11,298 bases of DNA, from positions 1 through 11,298 of the forward strand of contig WQST01000061.1 in assembly GCA_009787745.1 (NCBI GenBank), in the 5' to 3' direction. The DNA comes from Lachnospiraceae bacterium. GTDB lineage: Bacteria > Bacillota > Clostridia > Lachnospirales > Lachnospiraceae. The notes below the pieces were generated by a model that had not been told where the DNA came from, searched no databases, and saw only the letters and a list, made by a program, of their open reading frames with translations. Every line of letters starts with the position of its first letter. The first letter of the stretch is position 1. Below, one piece after another: positions 1-7,127 of the stretch. The position numbers and the translations under genes are program-made.

Positions 1-1149
1 GCCGGCAGCAATATTTACAAGAAAGTATACAAGGACGGTAATCTCCGGGACACCCCCGCGATCTGGGGAGGGGAAGACGGAATTTTCGGTACCGGCGACG
101 ACAAGAAAGTAATCGGGTTCCCCGACGGCAGTTATTGGAGGCATATGGGTCAGAATGTTTGGAAAAAGGTCGATAAGAACAAACTCGATCCTTTAACCGG
201 CGGCGGGCCCGACGGTGATCCTACCACTGATCCGGTTATGAAAATTTATGACAACACGGCGCAAGACGGCAAGTACTATGTCGGCCCGCTTGGCTCAGGC
301 GACGATATTTACTATTACGGCGACAACCCGGTAAACGGTAACGGGAAACTGGATAGTACGGAAAATTCGTTGGAAAATACCGATACTAAATTCTACAAAG
401 ACAAAGACGGTAATTTTACCACCACCAAACCACCTTTGCCGATTAAGGATACACCGGAGAGCGTAGAGGGCGGCACCCTTTCCCCGTCGCAAACAGGAGA
501 TAGCGCGGCGTGGGTCGAAATCGCCAGAAACGGCGACTATTCGTTGATCGTGCGCACGCACTTTATTAATATTTATAACGGTTACTATAACGATCCGGCC
601 TGGCAGTATACCAGTTTCGGTTCCTCCGCCGAGTACAGCAGTTCGTTGGTGCGGAAATTTATCAACGCGTGGTGGAAGGGTACCGGCGCCGGTGTGACGG
701 ATAAGTTGCCCACGAACGCCAGAATACGTAAATTTACCGTAGAAAACAATGCTATCGACCGCATCGGAACCGGCAGCAGTTCCACCGGCGGCCTGACCAA
801 CGGTTTCAGCCAACCCACGGATATCTTTATCCCTTCCGGTTCGCTGGATGTCGCGTTCGCCTTAAGCTTTACGGAATCCGCCAATTTCGCTTCTAAAAGC
901 TATTCCACCAACGGCAGCGGCGCTTTTAATGACAGCAGCGCGGCGGCGAGCAGTAATTTCGAAAAAATTGACCTGTCCGCGGGTTATGGCTACGGATTGT
1001 GGCTGCGTTCCCCCGGCGAGATTAAAGATACGGTAGGGGCGATTGCTCATACCGGCAGCGCTTTCCAGTTCTCTTTTTCGTCGTCATCCACCAATCGCGG
1101 CCTAATTTTCCCGGCTATGTGGGTAAAAACTACGATTTTCGAGGCTTAA
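1..1149 (+). CDS. Surface-type protein with DUF6273-like C-terminal domain (5' end missing)
   Basis: The reading frame is open from base 1 to a TAA at 1147-1149 (382 codons), so the true start lies outside the window. The first ~155 residues are low-complexity and rich in Asp, Gly, Asn, Lys and Tyr, with related segments such as GTGDD (near 91-105), QDGKYYVGPLGSGDDIYYYG and NGNGKLDSTE. The last is loosely EF-hand-like, but calcium binding is only a guess. From about base 499 a globular domain begins (AAWVEIARNGDYSLIVRTHF) and ends with WLRSPG (1000-1017) and FPAMWVKT (from 1108). From memory this is the pattern of DUF6273 domains found in large clostridial cell-surface proteins. No membrane anchor or sorting signal follows, so the C-terminus is probably exposed or secreted. 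ATG 145 has GGAGG only 3 bases upstream and lies inside the same repeat-like sequence, so I treat it as internal. G+C is visibly higher than in the downstream genes. Molecular function is unknown. Confidence 0.8.
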   Translation, partial: AGSNIYKKVYKDGNLRDTPAIWGGEDGIFGTGDDKKVIGFPDGSYWRHMGQNVWKKVDKNKLDPLTGGGPDGDPTTDPVMKIYDNTAQDGKYYVGPLGSGDDIYYYGDNPVNGNGKLDSTENSLENTDTKFYKDKDGNFTTTKPPLPIKDTPESVEGGTLSPSQTGDSAAWVEIARNGDYSLIVRTHFINIYNGYYNDPAWQYTSFGSSAEYSSSLVRKFINAWWKGTGAGVTDKLPTNARIRKFTVENNAIDRIGTGSSSTGGLTNGFSQPTDIFIPSGSLDVAFALSFTESANFASKSYSTNGSGAFNDSSAAASSNFEKIDLSAGYGYGLWLRSPGEIKDTVGAIAHTGSAFQFSFSSSSTNRGLIFPAMWVKTTIFEA

Positions 1150-1181
1150 GAGCCTGAATAAGAGAAATAGTATAATCGTAT

Positions 1182-1208
1182 CGGTTAATCCGAAAACTGA
1201 TTAAGCCG
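1182..1208 (+). other. Alternative hairpin overlapping the terminator stem
   Basis: Bases 1182-1190 can pair with 1199-1208 if G1205 is bulged (9 pairs, loop of 8). The right arm uses 1204-1208, the start of the terminator's left arm, so the two structures compete. The terminator stem is longer and should normally win. A further 5-bp hairpin (1142-1146 with 1151-1155) surrounds the stop codon. Regulatory meaning is not established. Confidence 0.3.
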
Positions 1209-1236
1209 CTACTCTTCGGAGTAGCGGTTCGTTTTT
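1204..1236 (+). terminator. Intrinsic terminator of the surface-protein gene
   Basis: An 11-bp stem pairs 1204-1214 with 1219-1229 (one G-T pair), closed by a TTCG tetraloop between C and G, the extra-stable C(UUCG)G loop. It is followed after two bases by five T (1232-1236). It lies 55 bases after the stop codon and should end transcription of the upstream gene. Confidence 0.92.
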
Positions 1237-1541
1237 AGCTTGCGAATCACGATGGTTGAATCTTCCTTTGTCCGAAATTGACGGCGGTAAAGTGATTAAA
1301 TTGTTTATGGCGGCGGTTTTTGCGGTTGTTGTAGAGGATGAATTATAGATACTAATAAAAATATATATTTTTCAATTTTTTTCATTCCACCCCTAAAGTT
1401 TCTCCCACAACCAACCGATATACATTAATAATAGCAAGGATGCGCCTATTTCGTGTCCTTGCTTTTAAGGGTTTCAGCATTAAAATAATACTATTTCTTA
1501 ACAGCTATCGGAAATTTATATTAATTTTTTATTAAACTACT
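1237..1541. other. Non-coding stretch between the surface gene and the mreB promoter
   Basis: No supportable gene is present. The left part (to about 1348) is G+C-rich like the upstream gene and holds only a 26-codon TTG-started frame (1268-1348) without a ribosome-binding site. The right part is strongly A+T-rich. It includes an exact 16-base palindrome of A and T (1357-1372) and a terminator-like hairpin (1433-1466). The composition change within this gap marks a boundary between two differently composed segments. Confidence 0.6.
1433..1466 (+). terminator. Terminator-like hairpin in the gap
   Basis: AGCAAGGA (1433-1440) pairs perfectly with TCCTTGCT (1456-1463) across a 15-base loop, followed by only four T including the last stem base. 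The loop is large and the T tract weak, so this could be a backup terminator, the remains of one, or a structured element upstream of the mreB promoter. Confidence 0.4.
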
Positions 1542-1569
1542 TTGAAATTCCTTTCTATTAGTATATAAT
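1542..1569 (+). promoter_or_regulatory. Sigma-A-type promoter for the mreB-led operon
   Basis: A -35 box TTGAAA (1542-1547) and a perfect -10 box TATAAT (1564-1569) are separated by 16 bases in an A+T-rich region. Transcription would start near 1576, leaving a leader of roughly 87 bases before the mreB ATG. It is the only good housekeeping promoter seen in front of the long + strand gene series. Confidence 0.75.
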
Positions 1570-1582
1570 GTAATTTATGAAA

Positions 1583-1643
1583 GCATGTCTATCGACCAAA
1601 ACATGCGATTCATCGGCATAGCAGATGGCTGGAATTGGCAGAC
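1583..1643 (+). other. Structured mreB leader with tRNA-Leu D-arm-like stretch
   Basis: A 6-bp hairpin (GCATGT 1583-1588, ACATGC 1601-1606, loop 12) is followed by TGGC (1626-1629), one T, then GGAATTGGCAGAC (1631-1643). From memory, bacterial tRNA-Leu genes carry TGGCGGAATTGGCAGACGC in the D-arm region. No anticodon arm, variable arm, T arm or CCA end follows, because the ribosome-binding site and ATG come next. It is therefore not a tRNA gene. It may be a fragment, a mimic or chance. Confidence 0.35.
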
Positions 1644-1662
1644 ATCATGAAAGGAAGAGAAA

Positions 1663-2655
1663 ATGCAATTTACAGATATTGGAATTGACTTAGGAACCGC
1701 CAGTATATTAGTATATATTAGAGGGCGCGGAGTTGTTTTGAAAGAACCCTCAGTTGTTGCTTTTGACCGCGATACAGATAAAATTAAAGCGATTGGCGAA
1801 GATGCTCGTCTGATGTTAGGGCGAACACCGGGAAATATTATCGCTGTCAGACCACTCCGGCAAGGAGTTATTTCTAATTATGAAGTCACTGAGAAGATGA
1901 TGAAATATTTCATCCAGAAAGCGATGGGGCGAAAAAGCTTTCGCAAGCCGCGAATTTCCGTCTGTGTACCCAGCGGTGTCACAGAAGTTGAGAAGAAAGC
2001 GGTAGAAGACGCAACAATGCAGGCAGGCGCCCGTGAAGTTTCGATTATTGAAGAGCCGATCGCCGCGGCTATCGGAGCAGGAATTGACATCGCCAAACCT
2101 TGCGGAAATATGATCGTTGACATCGGCGGCGGAACAAGTGATATTGCCGTTATTTCATTAGGCGGAACAGTCGTCAGTGCATCGATCAAAATCGCCGGAG
2201 ACGACTTTGATGATGCTTTAGTCCGCTTCATGCGGAAGAAACATAACCTTCTGATCGGTGAAAGAACCGCTGAAGATATCAAAATACGAATCGGCTCAGC
2301 TTTTAAACGCCCCGAAGTAGATTATATGGATGTCCGCGGACGGAATCTTGTTACAGGTTTACCGAAGACTGTAAAAGTATCTTCCGAAGAAACCGAAGAA
2401 GCCCTTAAAGAAACTACGATGCAGATTATCGAGACTATCCATAGCGTCCTTGAAAAAACCCCGCCTGAATTAGCGGCGGATATAGCTGACCGCGGTATTG
2501 TCTTAACCGGCGGCGGCAGCCTCTTAAGAGGACTGGAAGAATTGATTTCCGAAAAAACCGGCATCAATACGATGACTGCCGAAGACCCGATGACCGCCGT
2601 AGCTGTCGGAACAGGGAAATACGTCGAATTCCTCGCAGGATACCGCGAGAACTAG
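1663..2655 (+). CDS. mreB: MreB/Mbl-family bacterial actin
   Basis: This 330-residue protein is full length for the family. MreB-type actins bind ATP, polymerise under the membrane and guide cell-wall synthesis along the cell cylinder. Phosphate-1 loop DIGIDLGTA is at 5-13, EEPIAAAIGAG at 130-140, phosphate-2 DIGGGTSD at 153-160, PPELAADI at 267-274 and LTGGGSLL at 281-288. The RGRNLVTGLPKT segment and the LTGGG region look closer to MreB than to Mbl as I remember them, while the position directly before two FlgG-family genes matches Bacillus mbl. I therefore assign the family firmly and the paralogue weakly. No mreC or mreD follows. The ATG is preceded by AAGGAAGAG (1651-1659), and a sigma-A promoter lies about 95 bases upstream. 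Confidence 0.95.
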   Translation: MQFTDIGIDLGTASILVYIRGRGVVLKEPSVVAFDRDTDKIKAIGEDARLMLGRTPGNIIAVRPLRQGVISNYEVTEKMMKYFIQKAMGRKSFRKPRISVCVPSGVTEVEKKAVEDATMQAGAREVSIIEEPIAAAIGAGIDIAKPCGNMIVDIGGGTSDIAVISLGGTVVSASIKIAGDDFDDALVRFMRKKHNLLIGERTAEDIKIRIGSAFKRPEVDYMDVRGRNLVTGLPKTVKVSSEETEEALKETTMQIIETIHSVLEKTPPELAADIADRGIVLTGGGSLLRGLEELISEKTGINTMTAEDPMTAVAVGTGKYVEFLAGYREN

Positions 2656-2665
2656 ATTTGTGTCG

Positions 2666-2695
2666 AATCCGGTAATGGCGTAATTATAACGGATT
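2666..2695 (+). other. Intercistronic hairpin between mreB and the first rod gene
   Basis: AATCCG (2666-2671) pairs with CGGATT (2690-2695). Inside it GTAAT (2672-2676) pairs with ATTAT (2683-2687, one G-T pair), leaving a two-A bulge and a six-base loop. No T tract follows, so it is not a standard terminator. It ends eight bases before the ribosome-binding site of the next gene and could affect RNA processing or translation. Function is inference only. Confidence 0.4.
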
Positions 2696-2713
2696 GCAAG
2701 AAAGGGAATTTAA

Positions 2714-3499
2714 ATGGTAAAAGGTTTATATGCCGCGTACACAGGTATGATGCATCAGCAGAACCGGATGGATGTACTGACCAACAATTTAGCCAATGTC
2801 AATACTAACGGCTATAAGAAAGAAGGCACCACCAGCCAGTCATTCAGCACGATGTACACCCACAAACTTAAGGACGCTTCCGAAAACAGCCGCTTATCCC
2901 GCTATATCGGAAATAATAATCCGGGGGTAAAAATCGGTGAAGGTTATACGGATTTTTCTCAAGGGCCGCTTAAAACGACAAATAATCCCTACGATTTTGC
3001 TTTAACTGACAAAGGATTTTTTGCGATTGAATATATGAACAAAAGCGGTGAGATATCTACGAAGTATACCCGCGACGGGAATTTTACCCTAACGAACAAT
3101 GGTACTTTAGTCACCCAAGACGGTGATTTCGTGTTGGATAATAATGGCAGACATATTACAATCGACCCGATGATTTTGGATACCGCGATTAATACAAGCG
3201 GCGAAATCATCCAAAACGGAGCAGTCGTCGCCCGAATCCAGGTAACAGATTTTGAAAATTATGATTATCTAAAACATTTCGGCGAGAATATGTATGAAGC
3301 TATCGAAGGGGCGGTTGAAACAGCTGCTCCGGCGGAAGTTTACGCGGGACATCTCGAAACAGCCAATGTTTCTGTGGTAAGTGAAATGGTCAACATGATA
3401 AGTGTTCAACGTGCTTATGACACTAATCAAAAGGTAATTACGACGATTGATGACGCGCTTAATATTGCCGTCAATCAATTAGGACGTTTAGGCGGATAA
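2714..3499 (+). CDS. flgF: Flagellar basal-body rod protein, FlgF/FlhO-type (FlgG family)
   Basis: This 261-residue protein has the two ends that define flagellar axial rod/hook proteins. The N-terminal part has GLYAAYTGM (4-12) and the rod signature NNLANVNTNGYK (24-35). The C-terminal part (about 210-258) reads LETANVSVVSEMVNMISVQRAYDTNQK, a helical segment that packs into the rod core. The middle holds the beta-rich YTRDGNFTLTNNGTLV segment. Such proteins are exported by the flagellar type III apparatus without a cleaved signal peptide and build the rod that drives the hook. Lying directly downstream of an MreB/Mbl gene and before a second family member, it corresponds to Bacillus FlhO. 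FlgF versus FlgG naming is uncertain. The start is supported by AAAGGGAA (2701-2708) ahead of the ATG. Confidence 0.9.
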   Translation: MVKGLYAAYTGMMHQQNRMDVLTNNLANVNTNGYKKEGTTSQSFSTMYTHKLKDASENSRLSRYIGNNNPGVKIGEGYTDFSQGPLKTTNNPYDFALTDKGFFAIEYMNKSGEISTKYTRDGNFTLTNNGTLVTQDGDFVLDNNGRHITIDPMILDTAINTSGEIIQNGAVVARIQVTDFENYDYLKHFGENMYEAIEGAVETAAPAEVYAGHLETANVSVVSEMVNMISVQRAYDTNQKVITTIDDALNIAVNQLGRLGG

Positions 3500-3534
3500 T
3501 GGAATTTGCTGAAAAGGGAATGAGAGGGTAAAAT

Positions 3535-4485
3535 ATGGTCAGAAGTCTTTGGAGTGCGGCAACAGGCATGAACGCTCAACAAACAAATGTTGACACCATT
3601 GCCAATAACTTAGCGAATGTTAATACTACAGGTTATAAAGCGCAAGTTGCACAATTTAAATCGCTTTTATATCAAAATCTACAGACACCGACAACTACTG
3701 CTAACGGCGACCCGAAGCCGACCGGTTCTCAAGTCGGTCTGGGTGTCAGAACATCTTCAATAAATAATATCTTCACCCAAGGGGCGATGTTATCGTCACA
3801 ATCAGTCTCCGCGGTAGCCATTCAGGGCGCGGGATTCTTTGCGATCCAAGGCGCGGGCGGGGAAACGCACTATACACGTAATGGTGATTTCACATGGGCT
3901 CTTTCGGGAAATAATAGTTTGATGCTGACTACTAGCGATGGAAATGCCGTATTGGATACTAACGGCCGTCCGATGGTTGTCGATATGAATGCGATTAGAG
4001 CCGGCTATACGACTGCTTTCAATAGTTTTTTAGCGACATGGAGAGCAAATAATACTAATCCTGATGGAACACTTAAGAATCCTGATTTACAAGAGCCAAC
4101 AATGGCGGACTTAAATACATTATCACTTGTCTCATCACAGATTGCCATTGACGCTCATGGCGGTGTCAATTACTTCTTTGGCGGAATTGATTTTCCTTTA
4201 AATATGCATTTCGGATTGTATCAATTCGCTAATGTCGGCGGTTTAGAGCGGATTGGCAGCACATTATTCCGAGATACAGCCGCCAGCGGTCCGGCGATGA
4301 ACGAACTTACTTCTGTCGGGCTTCAGCGCAGTCAGGTCGCTCAGAATTATCTTGAAGGCTCCAATGTCTATGTTGCTGATGAAATGGTTAATCTTATTGT
4401 CGCCCAGCGCGCATATGAGATGAACTCTAAAGCCATCACGACCTCTGATGAAATGATGCAAACAGCTAATAACCTGAAACGTTAA
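3535..4485 (+). CDS. flgG: Flagellar basal-body rod protein FlgG (FlhP-type) with enlarged middle domain
   Basis: This is a second axial rod protein of 316 residues, about 50 longer than the usual ~260. The N-terminal signature RSLWSAATGM (3-12) and NNLANVNTTGYK (24-35), the motif GAGFFAIQGAGGETHYTRNG (98-117) and the C-terminal helix NVYVADEMVNLIVAQRAYEMNSKAI (277-301, quoted with its flanks) are all intact. The extra length sits mainly between about 150 and 205, after the DTNGRPMVVD turn, in an Asn/Thr/Leu-rich segment (AGYTTAFNSFLATWR, NNTNPDGTLKNPDLQ). Both sides remain in frame with normal family sequence, so this is an insertion and not a frameshift. It probably forms the distal rod and joins the hook. 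It starts 35 bases after the preceding gene with GAGAGGG (3522-3528) as ribosome-binding site. It is probably cotranscribed with its neighbour. Confidence 0.9.
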   Translation: MVRSLWSAATGMNAQQTNVDTIANNLANVNTTGYKAQVAQFKSLLYQNLQTPTTTANGDPKPTGSQVGLGVRTSSINNIFTQGAMLSSQSVSAVAIQGAGFFAIQGAGGETHYTRNGDFTWALSGNNSLMLTTSDGNAVLDTNGRPMVVDMNAIRAGYTTAFNSFLATWRANNTNPDGTLKNPDLQEPTMADLNTLSLVSSQIAIDAHGGVNYFFGGIDFPLNMHFGLYQFANVGGLERIGSTLFRDTAASGPAMNELTSVGLQRSQVAQNYLEGSNVYVADEMVNLIVAQRAYEMNSKAITTSDEMMQTANNLKR

Positions 4486-4511
4486 TTGTTACGGTAACGG
4501 GAGAATATTTA

Positions 4512-4859
4512 ATGGACATCGGTTCAATAGCGGCACTTAATGACATACGTGCAATCGAAAATAAGAATACGTCAAAATTAAAAAACTCACTTGAAAACAC
4601 CGATTATGCGAAATCATCGAATGAAGATTTGCTGGCGGCTTGTAAAGAGTTTGAAGCATTTTTTCTGGAAATGGTATTTAAAGAAATGCAAAAATCCGTG
4701 GATGCTTTATCAGACAAAAAAGATCAGCCCACCTCACAGTTAGTCAATTATTTTAAAGATATGACAATTCAAAAAATTGCTGCTGATTCAACCGAAACTC
4801 AGGGTCTTGGTCTGGCACAACAGCTTTTCGAGCAAATGAAAAGAAACTATAACCTCTAA
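4512..4859 (+). CDS. flgJ: FlgJ-type rod-binding protein (rod-binding domain only)
   Basis: The 115-residue protein consists of a polar N-terminal stretch (1-38) and a rod-binding domain from about 40 to 95. It has the pattern LLAACKEFEAFFLEMVFKEM (40-59) followed by a short linker and LVNYFKDMTIQKIA (77-90), as in the N-terminal domain of FlgJ. The C-terminal peptidoglycan-hydrolase domain of enterobacterial FlgJ is absent, which is usual in Gram-positive bacteria and alphaproteobacteria. The role is probably capping or scaffolding of rod assembly at the cell wall, with wall opening left to another enzyme. Its place directly after two rod genes supports this. GGGAGAA (4498-4504) lies at suitable distance before the ATG. 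The gap of 26 bases also holds the small palindrome GTTACGGTAAC. Confidence 0.85.
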   Translation: MDIGSIAALNDIRAIENKNTSKLKNSLENTDYAKSSNEDLLAACKEFEAFFLEMVFKEMQKSVDALSDKKDQPTSQLVNYFKDMTIQKIAADSTETQGLGLAQQLFEQMKRNYNL

Positions 4860-4865
4860 AACATC

Positions 4866-7127
4866 ATGGAAACAATCACAGGGTATGTCGAGAATATTAT
4901 CTATCAGAACAGCGAAAACGGTTATACCGTTTTATCGCTTTGTTCTGACGGGGAAGAAACGATCTTAATCGGAAGCTTAAGCGGTATTGACGAAGGTGAA
5001 AATATTGAGGTACAGGGAGTCTTTGCCACGCATCCCGTTTATGGCAGTCAATTAAAAGTTTCATCATACCGTACCTTAGTTCCGACGGATGCAGGAAGCA
5101 TGGAGCGATACTTAGGTTCAGGCGCAATCAAAGGAATCGGGGAAGCTTTGGCGGCGCGGATTGTTAAATATCATGGCGCCGATACTTTTCGGATTATTGA
5201 AGAAGAGCCTGAACGGCTAAGTGAAATAAAGGGCATCAGCGAGCGGATGGCGATGAGCATCGCCGAACAAGTGCAGGAAAAAAAGGAAATGCGCGAAGCG
5301 TTCGTTTTTTTGCAGCAATATGGTATATCAAGCACAATGGCGGTTAAAATATACAATACATACGGCATCCGTTTATATAGCATCATGAAATTAAACCCCT
5401 ATCAACTGGCGGAAGATATCAGCGGAATCGGCTTTCGGATTGCCGACGATATTGCTCTTAGTGCAGGGGTTAGTATAGAATCAGAATTTCGCATTCGCAG
5501 CGGAATTATGTTTGTTTTACAAACGGCGTCCGCCGATGGGCACACATTTTTACCTAAATCGGTACTCTTAGCAAAATGTGAAGAAATGCTTAAGGTTCTC
5601 CCTGACCACATCGAAAATCAATTAGAACATATGCTGATGGACAAGAAAATTTACATCCGCAAGAATAATGATCAAGCTTTAATCTACCATGCCGCTTTGT
5701 ATTACACGGAACTAAAATGCGCCAAAATGTTAGTCGATTTGAGTTTATGCATCCCGCCCATAGATACTCAGGAATGGACTAAAATTAAATTAAAACTGGA
5801 AGATATCCTTTATCAGCAAGAAATCGAAGCTGATGAACTGCAATTAAAAGCTGTCGAAGAAAGCATCCGACAAGGGGTAGTGGTTATATCAGGCGGGCCG
5901 GGTACAGGAAAAACGACGACAATCAACAGCATCATCAAATTTTTCGCCGCCGAAAAACGGAATATTCTTTTAGCGGCTCCGACAGGGCGAGCGGCTAAAC
6001 GAATGACCGAAGCCACAGGATATGAGGCGAAAACAATTCACCGTTTACTTGAAGTTAAAGCGGGGGCAAATAAAAACGAAGATAACGGAACAAATGCCGG
6101 CGATGACATGCGTAATATCCGCTTCGAGCGAAACGATGAAAATCCTTTGGAAGCTGATGTCGTTATTGTCGATGAAATGTCGATGGTCGACCTTAATTTA
6201 TTTGCGGCTTTGCTAAAAGCGATCAGCCCCGGGACAAGATTGATTCTGGTCGGCGATATGGATCAGCTTCCCAGCGTCGGGGCAGGTCAAATCCTTAAAG
6301 ACATTATTCGCAGTAACGCTTTCGCAACCGTAATCCTGAAAAATATTTTTCGCCAAGCAAAGGAAAGCGATATTGTCTTAAACGCCCATCGCATAAACCA
6401 CGGCGAACAATTAGTCCTTGATAATAAAAGCCGCGATTTCTTTTTCCTCGAAAGAAGTGACACGAATGTCATTTATAAACATATGATTCAGCTGATAACC
6501 GAAAAATTACCCGCTTATGTCGAAGCAGACCCGTGGGATATCCAGGTACTCACTCCGATGCGGAAAGGCCCGCTTGGCGTTGTGATACTGAACCAAATTT
6601 TGCAAAAGTATCTTAATCCGCCGGGAAAAAATAAGAATGAATATCAAAGCGGTGAAATACTTTATCGTGAGGGTGATAAAGTAATGCAAATCAAAAATAA
6701 CTACATGATTGAGTGGGAAATATTAAGCAAATACAATATCGCGATTGATAGCGGTACGGGCATTTATAACGGCGACAGCGGAATCATCAAAGAAATAAAA
6801 GAATCAAGCGGTACTTTGGTAGTTGAATATGATGAATGCCGCCGCGTAACATATCAGCTTTCGAACTTAGATGAAATCGAATTGGCGTATGCCATAACGA
6901 TTCACAAAGCCCAGGGAAGCGAATATCCCGCCGTCATAATGCCTTTACTAAACGGACCGCGGATGCTCTTTAACCGAAACCTGCTCTACACAGGGGTCAC
7001 CAGAGCCAAGCGTTTGGTCGCAATTCTCGGTTTACGCGAGACGATTGCCGACATGGTTTCAAACGTTTCATCCAATACCCGTTACAGCAGTCTTCACGAA
7101 AGGATAAACGAAGTTAAATGCTCATAG
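4866..7127 (+). CDS. recD2: RecD2-type ATP-dependent 5'-3' DNA helicase
   Basis: This 753-residue protein is the stand-alone RecD/TraA type, which works without RecBC in replication-fork upkeep and repair. An OB-like N-terminal domain (1-75) is followed by helix-hairpin-helix elements: GAIKGIGEALAARIV (about 85-100), SEIKGISERM (about 118-127) and DISGIGFRIADDIA (about 184-197). The SF1B motor then shows Walker A GGPGTGKT (343-350), motif II DEMSMVD (436-442), motif III GDMDQLPSVGAG (463-474) and motif VI-region AITIHKAQGSEYP (676-688). All catalytic signatures are present, so it should be active. The start lies 6 bases after the flgJ stop with no clear Shine-Dalgarno site, suggesting translation coupled to flgJ. 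The end overlaps comFC by 10 bases. Its presence between flagellar genes and comFC is a positional link, not evidence of a flagellar role. Confidence 0.95.
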   Translation: METITGYVENIIYQNSENGYTVLSLCSDGEETILIGSLSGIDEGENIEVQGVFATHPVYGSQLKVSSYRTLVPTDAGSMERYLGSGAIKGIGEALAARIVKYHGADTFRIIEEEPERLSEIKGISERMAMSIAEQVQEKKEMREAFVFLQQYGISSTMAVKIYNTYGIRLYSIMKLNPYQLAEDISGIGFRIADDIALSAGVSIESEFRIRSGIMFVLQTASADGHTFLPKSVLLAKCEEMLKVLPDHIENQLEHMLMDKKIYIRKNNDQALIYHAALYYTELKCAKMLVDLSLCIPPIDTQEWTKIKLKLEDILYQQEIEADELQLKAVEESIRQGVVVISGGPGTGKTTTINSIIKFFAAEKRNILLAAPTGRAAKRMTEATGYEAKTIHRLLEVKAGANKNEDNGTNAGDDMRNIRFERNDENPLEADVVIVDEMSMVDLNLFAALLKAISPGTRLILVGDMDQLPSVGAGQILKDIIRSNAFATVILKNIFRQAKESDIVLNAHRINHGEQLVLDNKSRDFFFLERSDTNVIYKHMIQLITEKLPAYVEADPWDIQVLTPMRKGPLGVVILNQILQKYLNPPGKNKNEYQSGEILYREGDKVMQIKNNYMIEWEILSKYNIAIDSGTGIYNGDSGIIKEIKESSGTLVVEYDECRRVTYQLSNLDEIELAYAITIHKAQGSEYPAVIMPLLNGPRMLFNRNLLYTGVTRAKRLVAILGLRETIADMVSNVSSNTRYSSLHERINEVKCS

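Noticed and set aside
295..813. Long antisense open frame (172 codons) and other antisense frames over the known genes
   Set aside because: They mirror well-supported + strand genes, have no family features and no independent start signals.
145..1149. ATG 145 with GGAGG upstream as the true start of the surface protein
   Set aside because: The frame is open back to base 1 and the upstream codons encode the same Asp/Gly-rich repeat-like sequence. The spacing of 3 bases is too short. The gene is better read as truncated by the window edge.
1268..1348. Short TTG-started frame of 26 codons
   Set aside because: It has no ribosome-binding site and no recognisable sequence, and its length is within chance.
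1357..1372. Perfect 16-base palindrome of A and T
   Set aside because: In an A+T-rich gap such palindromes arise readily. There is no second copy, and it lies about 170 bases upstream of the -35 box, so I do not call it an operator.
1621..1662. A tRNA-Leu gene in the mreB leader
   Set aside because: Only a D-arm-like stretch is present. Anticodon arm, T arm and CCA end are missing, and the mreB start follows directly.
2661..2667. TGTCGAA, resembling a Spo0A box
   Set aside because: A seven-base match just after a stop codon, with no nearby promoter, is weak evidence, and sporulation ability is unknown.
3985..4150. Frameshift or gene fusion inside flgG to explain its extra length
   Set aside because: The frame continues without stops and both signature ends align with the family, so an in-frame insertion is enough.
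6022..6216. 64-codon + strand frame inside recD2
   Set aside because: It lies out of frame within the motor domain of a clearly real helicase and has no recognisable product.
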